Positions 40,101 through 50,230 of a stretch of 64,000 nucleotides of DNA are shown piece by piece. The notes below the pieces were generated by a model that saw only the letters and a program-made list of their open reading frames with translations, was not told the origin of the DNA and made no database searches. The DNA comes from Valencia hispanica. Taxonomy: Eukaryota > Chordata > Actinopteri > Cyprinodontiformes > Valenciidae. The position numbers and the translations under genes are program-made. The first letter of the stretch is position 1; each line of letters opens with the position of its first letter. The stretch spans positions 16,095,403-16,159,402 of the forward strand of contig OY747702.1 of the NCBI GenBank assembly GCA_963556495.2. The letters are read 5' to 3'.

Positions 40101-43100
40101 GTGCTGAGCAAAAGAACATGGTTATATGCTTTGCTGCGCAACTTCAACATATGGAACCGAAACAAAACAGAACTCCCAGCTACCACTAAAGTTTGTCATA
40201 AGGGGACACCAAGGCTGCTTATTTTGTTACAGTGACAATAGAGAAAGAAACGTGAATTGAACCAATGCTTAACATCAATGCTTTTCAACGGTGATGAGAT
40301 GGATAGATCTTAATTACTCCTCTTCAATGAGGAAAAGCAGAAGAATGTAAACATTACTGGTACTGAGAGGGGGGAGGTTGAAGTCCAAATCCAGCTACAT
40401 GTTGCTTTCAATCATCCACCAAATGCAATGAGAGTCTTTGGTCACTTCACACCTGAGAGTCCAGTAGACCAAAAATGCAAAATGTTGCTTTTTTTAACTG
40501 ATGCAGTTTGCTTTCACACTGCACTTTGTCAAACAAACTGAACCATTTAAGAAACATATTTACTTCCTCGCCTGTGGTGGCACCGCACCAAGAAGCACTG
40601 AACACGGCTACTTCCTGTTCCGTGAAATCTGAACATGAAGGGACATCAGATTTTAACAGTTTTTGGATTACTCAGTTGTCTTTGGCAAATGTACCAGACA
40701 AATATCTTGCAGCAATAGGCTCAGCATGAGCAGAGAACCAGGCAGAGTTATTGCGTGGTTGTTTTGGCTGCATTTACCCAGAATGCCCTGCGCTATACTC
40801 CGCTTCCTGCTTTTAGAGCAGGCATTCACATATGCAGTCGAACCGCACCGGAGTTCACTTCAGCTGAGCAGACGCCAAAATTTTTTAGGTGGACCAAAGT
40901 TCGCTTTTTTGGTCCGCATCAGAGTTCGACTGCGCATTCACACCTCCCTGAACGAACCAGACTTTGTGGTGAAATGAATTAGAGTTCGGTTAAAGCGGAC
41001 CAACAGGACTGCTGTGAATGCATCCTGTATAATGACAGAGATACAGATCAGTAGTCCCAACAGTTTCCCTTCTCTGGTGCTCAGGTACTACTGGTAACTA
41101 TCACCAGTCAGTTTTGTACTTTTGAGTGAGCGAGTGGGAGTGAGATATCCTTGGCTTGATAGCCTTATCTGAAACATGGTTAAACTGAGAGAAAGGTATT
41201 GATTTTAATTAGGGCCGGGACTTTAACGCGTTAAGAGTAATTAACTACACAAAAATAACGCGTTAAACATTTTTTACGCATTTTAATCACACTTATTTTT
41301 GCACCGCGGAACGTTGCTTATTGGATGAGTTTCGGCAGACCGAATATACTGGAGCACCAACTAGCGTTCATTAGACAGTTAACAAACCCCAGTGAACATG
41401 GACAAAGAAGCTGATGAGACCGTTTTGGTTGGCCCCGTGGATGGGAAATGTTGTTAAATGGTACACTTTATATTGAACTATGTATTGTGTTGTTGGTGCA
41501 ACTGGCACTTTATTTTGAACTCTATTGTTTTGGCCAAGGTTATTGAGAGTTGGACTGAAATTAATTATATTTTTTTAAACCAGCTGTAGGTAAATCAACA
41601 AAGTCTGTTATGGCCTCGGAAGCAACAGAGAGATGTTTTCTACAGTAATAGTCAGGGTTTCCAATGCTCTGAATGTACTTGAAAGTATTGTGTTTTACTT
41701 AAAAAAAACAGTTTACAGAAGGTCTACCTACCTAAAGGGTACCTGAATTTCTGAAATGTAGGCTACTATATTTCTAAATATGCTATTGCTACACTTAACA
41801 AAACTGAACAAAAAAACAATATTTTGTGGCTTAAGCTTATGTATTCAGTCATTATTCAATGGTATACTAAAAATCCATATGAAAAACTTACTGTTCTCAG
41901 GTCAAATATTTATATGCAATTAAAATGCGATTAATTTCGATTAATAACAAAGCCTCTAATTAATTAGATTTTTATTTTTTATCGAGTCCCGGCCCTAATT
42001 TTAATATTAAGGGCTACGAGTTATAATATAATAATAGAAACCATAAGAGGGGAGGGGGTGCGGCCCTGTATGTTGACCGTTATTTGAAATGCATAGGCTG
42101 AAAATATGACAATGCGACTGTGGAAATTAAAATGGAAAGGATGAGAAATATTATTGCTACTTTTGTTTACAGAAAACCAAATGTAGATACATTTAAAGAT
42201 AGTTTGGAGAAATTAATGGAGAAGTTAAATGAAAAAAAAAAAACTTGTATGTGTGGAGACTTTGATATAGACTTTCTGAATGTGACTAAACATGTTTTCA
42301 AATCTGATTTTTTTGGATGCACTATATAGTCGAGGATTACACCCACTGATTACTAAGCCAAGTAGAATAATTTCGACTTGTGCAACCTTGATTGACAATA
42401 TCTTTATAAATGTCTTGGGGAACACTGTTACAATGGGCTAGTAATACATTTCAAGCGATTATTAACTTGTATTTGCTATATATGATTGGCAACAGAAGAA
42501 AAGGAAAGAAGAAAATTGGCATACATATATGCAAAAGAAAGAACTGATGCTACAATTACTACATTCAGGGAAGATCACCTAAAAGAGGATTGGAATGGGG
42601 TTTATGTCTTAGAGGTAAACGCTGCGTATGATACTTTTTACTTGTCACTCTATAATAACCATTGTGCAAAAAGAACATGCATATATAAAAGTAATGACAA
42701 TAAAAACATTTGGATAACAAAGGGTTTGCAGAATGCATGCAAAGAGAAAAATAAACTTTACAAGGATTTTATAAAACTCAGAACAAAGAATGCTGAAAAC
42801 CAATACAAGCTTTATAAAAACAAATTGAAGGATACTGAGACAAACTAAGAGATTATTACAACAAAGGGTTGAAAGAAAACAAAAATATTAAAGGGACTTG
42901 GAAAATCAAAAATAAAGTCATAGCCAATAGTTCTGCGTCCACAGTCCTACCCACGCATTTCAGTAATGACAATAATAAGGTTATTGGAAACATGAATGAA
43001 GTAGTAGATTAATTTAACTCAGTTTTGTTAATGTAGGACCTAATCTTGCAAATTCTATTAAAAAGCACAGTGATGGGCAAGTAGAAGGTGATTGGAATAA

Positions 43101-46100
43101 AAGCAGTAGAGTATTGCAATCTACATTTTTTGGAGAAGTGAAAAGGACATTAGAACTATTGTGACTAAAACCAAAAATAAGACATTATAGTGATGGGATT
43201 GATTTGGCTATAGTAAAAAAAGACTATTACCACTATTGTGGAAGAAATGTAATGTTAAGAATGATCTGTTCTGTGTAGTTCACATACTGATAGTTACTGA
43301 TAGTTACCACGTGACTTTTCTTTATGATATGGTGACCAATCTGATTATGTGACACTGTATGAATTTAGGTCAGGACAAACCTGCTGATTCAGACTCTTAC
43401 AGCCTGGGTTGGCATGGAAACTCTTACGTCTAAGAACGTCCTGACATACATTGATTATGCTTCTATATCAAATCTTCTACGCCTAATGAGTCAAATGCTT
43501 ACCGACTGAGAAATGTTTGTTCGTAATATCATAGGTGATAGGCTCATGATTACTGAACCTATATAATCCTGTGTCTTGTTTTGGAAGGCAGGTCAGTATC
43601 GCATATTTTCTCTGTTAACGCTGCACCTCCTTGTTTGATCAACCAAGTCTGTATTAAAACCTCTGAGTATCTGCAGGAATCTCTCTCATCCTTTTTATTA
43701 AAGAACTTCGATAACAACCACCAAGTTATATTTAAAATCTCTTTCTTTTCCATACAGGTGTTTTTCCAGACAGAATGAAAGTAGCAAAAGTTATCCCATC
43801 ATTTAAAAACAGGAGATAAAGAAAGCTCTATTAATTACAGACCAGTGTCATTACCTTCACAATTCTCAAAAGTATTTGGAAAAACTATTTGCATGAACAT
43901 TTTATAATTTTATTGAAAAAAAAAAGTTACTGAGTAAGAGTCAGTATGGTTTTAGATCAAATAGATCGACAGCTTTGGCACTAATGGAAATAGTCGAAGA
44001 AATTACAACCTCAATTGAAAACTAAATATACAATAGGGGTTTTTATTGGTTTAAAAACATTTGACAATTTAGAGCATTCCATTTTACTTTCCAAATTACA
44101 AACATATGGTGAGAGGAGTACTTTTAAAATGGTTAAGCATTATTTGGATAACAGACAGCAATATGTACAGTTTGCTGGTAATATATCAGAGTGCATGAAG
44201 ATAGAATGTGGTGTGCCACAAGGGTCCGTTTTGGGACCTAAACTTTATTTTGTACATGAATGATATTATCAACGTGTCAAAGCTGTTTGTTTTATTCGCA
44301 GACAACAAACTTTTTTAGTTCAGGAGATGATTGAAAAGTTCTATCAGAAAGTATAATCAATAAAATGGTCAAACTTTTAAAAAACGGTTTAACAAAAACG
44401 GATCATTAAATTTAAAGAAAACCAGGTTTATGGTTTTTCAAAAAGGAAAAAGTACGGAAAAGTTAATTTGACCATCAATGGAATTGATATTCAAAGAGAA
44501 ACTTAAAGATTTAGTTTAATCAGTTAACACATCAGTTATGTACAAGGCAAAAAGTCAAGTATTTCTAGCAGGTTTGCAGAAGTTGTTTAGTTCAGAAAAT
44601 CAGGACAACAGAAGGAAGTCTCATTTTAAACATCAATTTGCAAGGACTACTTTAAAACAGAGATGCATTTCAATATGTGATGTCAAATTGTGGAACTTAT
44701 TATAGAATGAGCTGAGGATGTGTGCTTGTTTTCGTTTAAGCCATGTATAAAAACAATTACTTAGAATGTATGAACTGAATGATGGTTATGGAGACTGTAA
44801 ATGGATGAAATATGATTCTTATATTTGATAGTGTTGATTGTCAAGTAATTGACTGACAGACCATCTATCTGTTTTTTTATGTTTAAGAAAGGGGCTGGTA
44901 TAAGACTTGCTTTTTTCTGCTCCTTTTCAATCATGGTGGTATATTAAGAAGTGTTTTTCTTTTTCTTTTTATTGAACGTTGTTTCGACGGAGGCGGTGCC
45001 TAACCATGTGCAAAATTAAATACATTTAATGAAACAAAAATTAAAGTACAGACAAAAATTGAAAATCTGTATCAATTCAAACTAACTGCAACCAGCAAAT
45101 CTCTAAAAATAATTTACAAGACAGAAACTATGCCTAGAAATTTTAAGAAATTAAGAGCTCCATCTCCTGTTTTACCTAACATGTTAAAAGGTTTGTGCAG
45201 GAACAATTATTTCTTGTCTAAGACGGGACAAGCAAGCCTTTTTAGGCATGATTGTAAATAAAAGGTCTTCTTTTTTGTCAGCAAAGTTACATGTGAAGCC
45301 ACGTGTCATACAGATTACTCTGGACTGAAACAGGAGAATGGTCCCAATCAGCAGAAAATCCATGACAGCATGACTTAGTCTGAATTCCTCCACAATGATG
45401 TGAAACACTGACAAAGTCGCACAAAGAACAATAACTTGAATGTGTTCTAACTAACTAACAAGGTTATACAGGTTACACAACTATAAAACTAAGTACATTT
45501 AGATTTTTATTTAGTTTCAAAGAAACCTACTATACCATGTTTCATTTGTTAGCACTTTAAAGCATTTAACTAGATGTCTGAATCCTTCTTAATCCAGTGA
45601 TTATAACAAATATGAAGCAGAAACCTTTTCACAGCTCAGTGGTCAGCAGTGCTTTTACTGTGCACCATTCTTCTACTACTGAGGATTCAGTCAATTCAAT
45701 TGATTCTTCTGCACAGGTTGCGTGCTAATCAATTTACCTTGTTGAAAGAGTTTGTCATTCAGACCACAGGAGATTCCTATCAAACATTAGCCAGGGATAA
45801 GTTGTGTTCCTGGTGAAGAGCCAGCTGTTACACTGCCATACAGGGCAATAACTGAGTTGTAATCGCTTCATTCATACCTTTTGTTTCTCAAATCTAAATG
45901 AAAATGGGTGATATGCAGGGATAGACCAGCTGTAGGGGTAGTCATCAGTGTGGTTTGAAGCAATTCCTAAGAAAAGAAACACAAACAAACTTAACATGAG
46001 ACACCAGGAGGGGGTGAATGTAAGATTCAGAATGATTTTAAATGGCTTTTTTCCCCAGAACACATAGTTACCTGGATGAAACACCTTGCCCACTGACATG

Positions 46101-49100
46101 GTGTAGTAGCCTTCAGATTTAAAATGTTGCGGCAGAGTGGTATAGTTCCCCGAGTGGACTCTCCAGTAGGAGTTAAAGTCATAGAGCCTGGTTGTGTCCG
46201 GTCTGCGACTGGTCAGCATGGATGTTCGACTGGGCGCACACACGGCTTGCTGCAGAGGGAGAGGAGGCATTGGATAAATGGATAAATAAGTAGAAACAGC
46301 AGCTCTACTTTCTATACAAAAAATATGGAGATGAATTATTGTTTTTGTTTTGTTTGTTTTTTTCCCCCCACTCACTTTGCTCTGACTGATTTCTGTTTCT
46401 ATACGTTTGTGGGCTCCGGTCAAGTGAGCCGGTGTATCGCTGAGTGTCACCTCGCTTTCTGATTGGTTACACGTCACATTTACCAGGCCACATGCTGGGT
46501 TGTCCTCGCAACACACCACACACGCTGCAATATCGGGTAAGACAATGCAACATGTTGAATATCCCCGATTAGCAATCGGAGTGGTCCCGATGTCCTTCTG
46601 AGCTCACCAGAGCGCCGTGAACACACCACACGGCAAGAATATCTGCTAGGCTTACTTTAAGAGCCATCCCGATAATCAGGGCGTATCGGTATATCCCTGC
46701 TGCTGGTATATGGACCGTTTTTCTCATTTTGAGTAACATCTCTGCTGGTATTTGCACGTCTCTGTTCACACAATTCTTCACTTCTTGTAAATAGTCCTTT
46801 CCATACATTAACAATTTTTTTTTAATTATCTTGCTTAGTTTGCACATTTCTTGAATCGGAGTATTACATTTTTAATAACTGCACAGTATTTTTGTGATGA
46901 AATTCTGCTGTTACTGTACAGTATAGTATTCTTAATTCAGTTTTTTATCTTTGTGTGACTTTGTCACTTTGCTGCTGTTGCACCTGAATTTCCCCCGGTG
47001 TGGGACAATAGAAATAATTTATTTTCTAATAATCAGCTAATACAAAAAAGGTACAGCAGTGACAATAGCATTAACTAGACATGTCTCTAAAGCTGATAAA
47101 AAACAAAAAGACAAGAAAGCTGGTTAGGTAGGCTGCCAAGGGCTCTTCAGTAACATTAAATGAGCTCCAGAAATTTCTGGAAAGCTGCTGAATGTGAAAA
47201 CAATCTCTTAAATTCTTTATGTGGAAGGACTATGGGGTAAGGTGCCTTTACGTAAAAGATGGTCATCCAAACAGAGGTAAAATTAGTTTAAAAAAATAAA
47301 ACACCACATACACCTAAAGTCTGCCAAAATATTTTTTTAAATGCTATGTAGTCTGAGGTCAAGGTCAAACTTATTTCTATAGCACATTCACAGTGATACA
47401 AGCTGTCCCAAAGCGCTGAAGAAGACAGGAAACACAGCACAGTAACAATCAATAAAGGGGGGTAAAATAGTAGAAATAAAATGTAAATGCACGCAGTAAT
47501 AGATTAAACAAGATAAGTTAAGAAAATAATTTATCAATAGATAATAAAAACTGTTAAAATGCTCAAATCAATCTGCATGAAAAGTCAGATCAAATAGGAG
47601 TAGGGATTTTAAATGCTCTAAACAGTGTGTGGTCCTTATGTGAGGTGGTAGGCTGTTCCATAACCTAGGACCAGCCACTGAAAAAGCTCTGTCACTGCAT
47701 GTCTTTTAGAGACCGAGAGCTGGACCTCATGTTTCTGCCAGCACCATAAACTGTCAACAGCTCAGAAATATAAAATGGGGCCAGGCCATGAAGGAATTTT
47801 AAAAATGGATCCTGTAACAAACAAGAAGCCAGTGGAGAGCCGCCAGAACCGAGGTCATGGGGTCACGCTTACTGGTGCCAGTCAGCAAGCGGGCTGCCGC
47901 ATTGTGGACCAGCTGAAGACGACATAGGGAGGACCGGTCCAGGCCAAGGTAGAGGGAGTTATAGAAGTTAAACCAGATGGATAACATGCTCAAAGAAATC
48001 AGCAGGAACGTATGGCTTAACCCTGGCTAACTGCCTTAAATGATACAAACCTGATTGGACAACTGCACTCACCTGTCTGTTAAACTTAAAAGAACCATCT
48101 AAAAACACTCCAAGGTTTTTGACACAGGGTTTTAAAAAATTTTTTTTAAAAGAACACAAGAACAAGTGCCAAGAGGACTAACAACACTATCTAAAAGATC
48201 AGGATTGCCAAAAAGTAAAATCTCACATTTTAAATCATTTACTTTGAAGAAGTTGATAGACATCCATTGTTTAATGTCCTTCAAGCAATCCAGTAAGGCA
48301 ACAATGGAGTTTGCGTCTCTGTCAGATTTAAGGGGCAAATAGATTTGAAGGTCATCAGCAAAGCAGTGGAAAATAATATTATGCTTATTGAAAATGGAAC
48401 CAAATGGTAACATATACAGAGGGGGGGAAAGCGCTGGACCCAACATGGAGCCCTGAGGTACACCACTGGTCACAGATGCCGTTTTGGACATGAAAGGGCC
48501 CAAATTAACAGAACGACCTTTCCTGTAGGTGGGATTTAAAACACTGAATCCACGATTATAAGAAGATCATTAAAAACTCTTAATAGAGCACTTTCAGTGA
48601 CATTAGGGGACAAATAACCCTAAAGCTGAGAAGGAACAACTTTCTCAATGACCTTAGAAGGAAACTTTAGTTTGGATATTGGTCTAAAATTTGAAAGACA
48701 TGTCTGATCTAGATTCTGCTTTATTTAAAGTGGTTGCACAATGGCCTGTTTAAAACACTGTGGGACACAGCCTGAGGAAAGGGTAGTATTGATTACCTTC
48801 TGGATGAAAGAACAAACACTGTCAAAGGATGGAAGGCAGTGGATAGTCTGAGGAAACTAAGGATGAAACTATTTAGTTCAAATTCCATACGCTGGCACAG
48901 AAACAACACTGCAGAAAACTAAAAGAAAGCTATACCCACAGTGAAGCACAGTGGTGACGGTATCATGCTTTGGGGCCATTTTTCAGCACTTTGAACTGGG
49001 ACGTTACGCACGGATGGCGCCAAACACCAGTCAAGTGTTCGCACAAAACCTTGTGAACTTTCCTAGAAAGCTGAAGATGAACTTTTGTTACCATGACAAC

Positions 49101-50044
49101 AACCCAAAGCACACATCTAAATAAACCAAGGAGCGGCTTCCCCAGAAGATTCAGGTTTGGAAATAGCCCCAACCAGGGCCTAGAGCTGAAAGTGATAGAA
49201 AAAATATCTGCTGGGTGACCTGAAGAGGGCTGTCCACGGGAAGTGGCAAACAGAGCCATCTTTAGGCCAGCTGACCTGCAGTGATGTTATCCAGTGCTTC
49301 ATACATCTGCAGAAAACTCCAGTGACTGTCACTTTCCCAGTCATCTCATTAAAAATGGACTTTAAACACTACAATGGTCAACTTTGGTAGTTTCAAAACT
49401 AACCTCTGTTTACCTTTACGCCCGTTATCCTTACAGTTCAGCTTGTACTGACCTGGGCGTATGCATTAAGGAAGCTTTGGCTTTTGGATGCCAGCTGGTC
49501 AATGTTGGGAGATTTCACCAGTGTGTCTCCATAGCAACCCAGGGATGTCCGCAGATCATCTGCCACGATGAAAAGGACATTACTCCTCTCTGAAAACGAA
49601 CAGACATCGAGGGTTTAACACTGGAAACACTTTAATGAAATAAATTGTTGACAGGAAACGTTTTTGTTTTAAGAAGAAAAAAAAACAGGTGTATCGGACC
49701 AACAGATCCTAGCCACTTTCACTTCTTCATTATGTCCAGCTCATACATCAAAAAAGCCCCACAGAGAGCAAACTGAATTCACAGTTAACGTTGGCGTCCG
49801 AGCCTAAATAAACTCTATAATAAGTCCTCGTTATCGCAAAGTAAGTTACAAAAACACCGACAACATTCACATAACCTAATGTCAAACATACATTGTACTC
49901 ATTTTTTTTTTTTTTTACAACGGAAGCCTGTTAAGTTTAAGTTACGTCGTCCTGTGTGTCGGGTTATCCACCTGCTCTGGCCGCAGCAAGTGTCAGCAAA
50001 CGAAGGAGCAGCAGGAAAAGCCGTGTAGAAACTCCCAGGCTCAT
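22048..50044 (-). CDS. ids: Iduronate 2-sulfatase (12 exons)
   Basis: Lysosomal sulfatase that removes the 2-O-sulfate from iduronate in heparan and dermatan sulfate. Exons, in transcript order: 50044-49972, 49589-49453, 46249-46072, 45966-45878, 34933-34733, 31418-31248, 31158-31032, 29824-29654, 29285-29179, 22924-22808, 22497-22387, 22188-22048. All junctions are GT-AG and all phases join to 540 aa; human IDS is 550 aa. Residues 1-24 form a hydrophobic signal peptide. Family residues seen: metal-binding DD at 35-36, CAPSR at 74-78 (Cys74 is the formylglycine precursor), Lys125, His128, His219 in HKPH, Asp324-His325 in TSDH, and Lys337. Most sit exactly ten positions before the human numbering. 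The start is the first ATG before the signal peptide. Introns are swollen by repeats; intron 4 is about 10.9 kb. The gene appears functional; the last codons are the least certain part. Confidence 0.97.
23086..23709. mobile_element. hAT-type non-autonomous element with GACTTG repeats
   Basis: Lies in IDS intron 9. Ends CAGGG and CACTG, flanked by near-identical 8-base duplications gttgcaac (23078-23085) and gttgaaac (23710-23717), the hAT signature. Both subterminal regions are packed with (t)gacttg/gactcgg hexamers in direct and inverted orientation, probably transposase binding sites. No coding sequence. A partial copy lies at 33841-34100. Confidence 0.75.
24605..26378 (+). mobile_element. 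L2/Maui-like LINE remnant in IDS intron 9
   Basis: Plus-strand pieces of an ORF2: [30 protein letters not shown], the reverse transcriptase motifs [11 protein letters not shown] and [19 protein letters not shown] (the YxDD box with Asp changed to Glu), [14 protein letters not shown], and the C-terminal [20 protein letters not shown]. It ends with the L2-type tail gtaaagcaccttgaatt and aataaaattgccttg. Several stops and frameshifts break it, and a 261-base hAT element interrupts the reverse transcriptase. 5'-truncated and inactive. Confidence 0.85.
25080..25340. mobile_element. 261-base hAT MITE inside the L2-like LINE
   Basis: Perfect 10-base inverted ends TAGGCCTGCA / TGCAGGCCTA, flanked by the perfect 8-base duplication GCCCAGAT (25072-25079 and 25341-25348). 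No coding potential. Its removal with one duplication restores the L2 reverse transcriptase reading through the QGSILG and YAEDTQ blocks, proving that the LINE was there first. Confidence 0.93.
26525..26640 (+). repeat. Rex1-like LINE tail fragment
   Basis: Short plus-strand remnant translating as [14 protein letters not shown] followed by a decayed aattata tail. It lies immediately before the reversed copy at 26786-27330, giving two tails that converge. Confidence 0.5.
26786..27330 (-). mobile_element. Rex1-like LINE C-terminal fragment
   Basis: Minus strand encodes the Rex1-type ORF2 C-terminus: [40 protein letters not shown] and later [10 protein letters not shown]; at 27215-27330 lies the 3' tail (reverse of taatttccctctgggatcaa and ataaagt). 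Order and orientation of the parts indicate a rearranged or compound copy. Non-coding in function; located in IDS intron 9. Confidence 0.65.
28860..29168 (-). repeat. Duplicate of part of IDS exon 6 and intron 5
   Basis: About 309 bases match 31370-31677 with only a handful of differences. The copy includes the exon 6 acceptor and roughly its first 17 codons ([16 protein letters not shown] and onwards), the adjacent intron 5 and the first ~65 bases of a TTAA-type element fragment. It sits in intron 9, 10 bases beyond the exon 9 donor, in the same orientation. It is a recent duplication or an assembly artefact. Confidence 0.9.
30480..30890 (+). pseudogene. Decayed Tc1 transposase fragment
   Basis: Frame at about 30508 reads [15 protein letters not shown], the GGGS.MLWG block of Tc1 transposases, followed by a degraded segment and lxxxPDLN-like text. 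Many stops. It lies in IDS intron 7. No inverted repeats were identified. Confidence 0.55.
31032..31158 (-). CDS. ids: IDS exon 7: TSDH metal-binding exon
   Basis: Encodes residues 284-325 and ends inside the TSDHG motif, whose Asp324 and His325 correspond to the metal ligands of the sulfatase family. The split glycine codon joins to exon 8 ([14 protein letters not shown]), matching the human order. The intron before it is only 89 bases (31159-31247). Confidence 0.93.
31605..32060. mobile_element. TTAA-type element fragment, copy 2
   Basis: Aligns with the element at 55444-56177: ttttgtgttgccatttgg, caaacatgattt, gaaatcttgtg, ctacgagccgtttgaaa, then gggtgggcgtgatctgcaacc and ggtgagatcgcttta. 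The extreme ends are missing or diverged. Its first ~65 bases are also present at 29100-29168 as part of the intragenic duplication. In IDS intron 5. Confidence 0.7.
32690..33720 (-). pseudogene. Decayed Tc1 element, minus strand, interrupted
   Basis: Minus strand retains [20 protein letters not shown], equivalent to the [20 protein letters not shown] block of the copy at 36276-36722, and at 33660-33720 the tttggt..catctgacc segment equivalent to 36889-36901. Between them 33190-33640 is unrelated DNA. Strongly decayed; in IDS intron 5. Confidence 0.55.
33841..34100. mobile_element. Partial second copy of the GACTTG hAT element
   Basis: Reverse orientation relative to 23086-23709: gtgttgtagtcaagtc, runs of gagtccaagtcc, gtcctacaggccaag, aataatggcagtc and tgtactcaatacccccgc all recur. 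Only one end is clear. In IDS intron 5. Confidence 0.65.
35655..36055 (-). mobile_element. L1-like LINE 3' end with A-rich tail
   Basis: About 95% similar to 6125-6485 over nearly 370 bases. On the minus strand it ends in catta-gaagaaaaaaagaaaag, an A-rich tail that fixes the orientation. Truncated at 36055 where a Tc1 element begins at a TA site. In IDS intron 4. Confidence 0.75.
36056..37595 (-). mobile_element. Tc1-like element with long inverted repeats, damaged
   Basis: Left end tacagtggcttgcaaaatta at a TA. Inner inverted repeat copies, ggggtgtgcgtaattattca (36247-36266) and its complement near 37453-37486, define an IR/DR architecture. The right repeat stops near 37595, so its outermost ~75 bases are deleted. 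The transposase is broken in two frames. It inserted into an L1-like 3' region and lies in IDS intron 4. Confidence 0.85.
36276..37380 (-). pseudogene. Tc1 transposase, DD34E, frameshifted
   Basis: N-terminal half (37380-36835) has the paired helix-turn-helix region with GRPPKLT and VLWSDETK (first Asp). A frameshift and stop near 36835 separate it from the C-terminal half (36722-36276), which has QQDNDPKH and DLNPIE with 34 residues between Asp and Glu, and ends KGGSTKY. No intact product is possible from this copy. Confidence 0.88.
37750..37935. repeat. CpG-containing unassigned segment
   Basis: GC-richer block (gcctcgctcg, ccgtggacggtc) in AT-rich intron 4 of IDS. It looks like a small element, but no ends or relatives were found in the window. 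Confidence 0.25.
38348..38490 (+). repeat. Dispersed repeat, copy 2
   Basis: Matches 5862-6090 (cagaattggtgtccgagtacc, cccaacagattta, ttttcacaagc-type text) but contains only a short TA stretch before tgtgaaaaatctttat. It gives the unexpanded state of the (TA)n array at 5975-6071. Confidence 0.65.
39590..39835 (+). repeat. LINE-type 3' end, copy 2
   Basis: Shares ggagtttttcctctcca, cgctacatgcttgctcagta and the tail ccttgagatgacatctgttg with 1130-1380. 5'-truncated copy in IDS intron 4. Confidence 0.65.
40440..41035. repeat. Unclassified small DNA element
   Basis: Contains ttttttggtccgcatcaga, gcgcattcacacctccc and gtgaatgcatcctgt near its right part and ctttcacactgcactttgtc near its left part, a style seen in fish non-autonomous elements. 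Boundaries and target duplication were not found. The open frames within are not credible genes. Confidence 0.35.
41210..41997. mobile_element. 788-base hAT element nested in the LINE endonuclease
   Basis: Inverted ends TAGGGCCGGGACT / AGTCCCGGCCCTA (the right end has one extra G-A step before the match), flanked by the perfect 8-base duplication ATTTTAAT (41202-41209 and 41998-42005). Subterminal taacgcgttaa motifs occur near the left end and gcgattaatttcgattaat near the right. A short frame from 41398 reads [13 protein letters not shown], perhaps a relic of a transposase start; otherwise non-coding. Confidence 0.92.
43249..43720 (+). mobile_element. Probable solitary LTR nested in the LINE
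   Basis: A block of about 470 bases separates LINE residues leading to TTIVE from GVFPDRMK. It starts TGTAATG and ends AACAACCA, has a TATATAA box at 43560-43566 and ATTAAA at 43653-43658, the layout of an LTR promoter and polyadenylation site. A target duplication was not resolved and the family (gypsy, BEL or ERV) is unknown. Confidence 0.5.
46072..46249 (-). CDS. ids: IDS exon 3: catalytic cysteine exon
   Basis: Carries the sulfatase signature CAPSR (residues 74-78), where the cysteine is oxidised to formylglycine by SUMF1 in this family, and the GKVFHPG motif (124-130) with Lys125 and His128. The acceptor is a pyrimidine-rich CTGCAG and the donor is GTAACT. Conservation with human IDS is very high in this exon, which anchors the gene identification. 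Confidence 0.95.
47360..48835 (-). mobile_element. L2/CR1-like LINE remnant in IDS intron 2
   Basis: Minus strand, in order: [69 protein letters not shown] (intact FADD box), [41 protein letters not shown], and a 3' tail at 47360-47470 with tttctatagcacattcac. Frames are broken in several places. 5'-truncated and inactive. Confidence 0.85.
48870..49350 (+). pseudogene. Decayed Tc1 transposase fragment
   Basis: Plus-strand translation gives [16 protein letters not shown] and, further on, [11 protein letters not shown], corresponding to the G.vMvWG and QDNDPKHT blocks of Tc1 transposases, with the second catalytic position still Asp. Stops and frame changes make it inactive. In IDS intron 2. 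Confidence 0.7.
49972..50044 (-). CDS. ids: IDS exon 1: start codon and signal peptide
   Basis: Encodes Met1 to Ala24, with a run of leucines ([11 protein letters not shown]) followed by small residues, typical of a cleaved secretory signal for a lysosomal hydrolase. The exon ends one base into codon 25 at a GTGGAT donor, which is weaker than consensus. The bases before the ATG (AGAA) fit a vertebrate start context. Confidence 0.9.
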
Positions 50045-50230
50045 TTCTGCGATGCTTAAAGAACTTCATGTGAGTGAGCTTTCTCACACTTTGCTACCAA
50101 CATGATAAACACAGCTGCTGCTTAAATAACTTCCTCTTAATGCGTCAGAGAGGTGCTGCCTGCTCATTGGTCCATTCAGCGTGCCCACTGGCACGAGGGA
50201 AGGAGTCTACTGGTTAAGTGACGTATCAAT
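50045..50230 (-). promoter_or_regulatory. ids: Putative IDS promoter region
   Basis: Upstream of the IDS start codon the minus strand has an inverted CCAAT box (attgg at 50166-50170), a CRE-like TGACGTAT at 50219-50226, and a palindromic-like TCATGTGA at 50066-50073, one base away from the TFEB/CLEAR core TCACGTGA. No TATA box is evident. The transcription start is not known, so these are motif matches only. Confidence 0.35.

Larger units (their letters stand above)
41150..44950 (+). mobile_element. CR1/jockey-type LINE with two later insertions
   Basis: Endonuclease part: IALSETWLN (before 41210), then after the hAT insert [13 protein letters not shown], then [15 protein letters not shown] and [11 protein letters not shown]. 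Linker: [20 protein letters not shown]. Reverse transcriptase: [29 protein letters not shown], then [20 protein letters not shown] and [14 protein letters not shown] 3' end with ggggctggtataagactt, cttttttctgctccttttc follows. Stops and frameshifts throughout. Interrupted by a hAT element at 41210-41997 and an LTR-like block at 43249-43720. In IDS intron 4. Confidence 0.8.

Noticed and set aside
46569..46847. 92-aa minus-strand frame
   Set aside because: No recognisable domain; in IDS intron 2 beside a retroposon-like tail near 46990.
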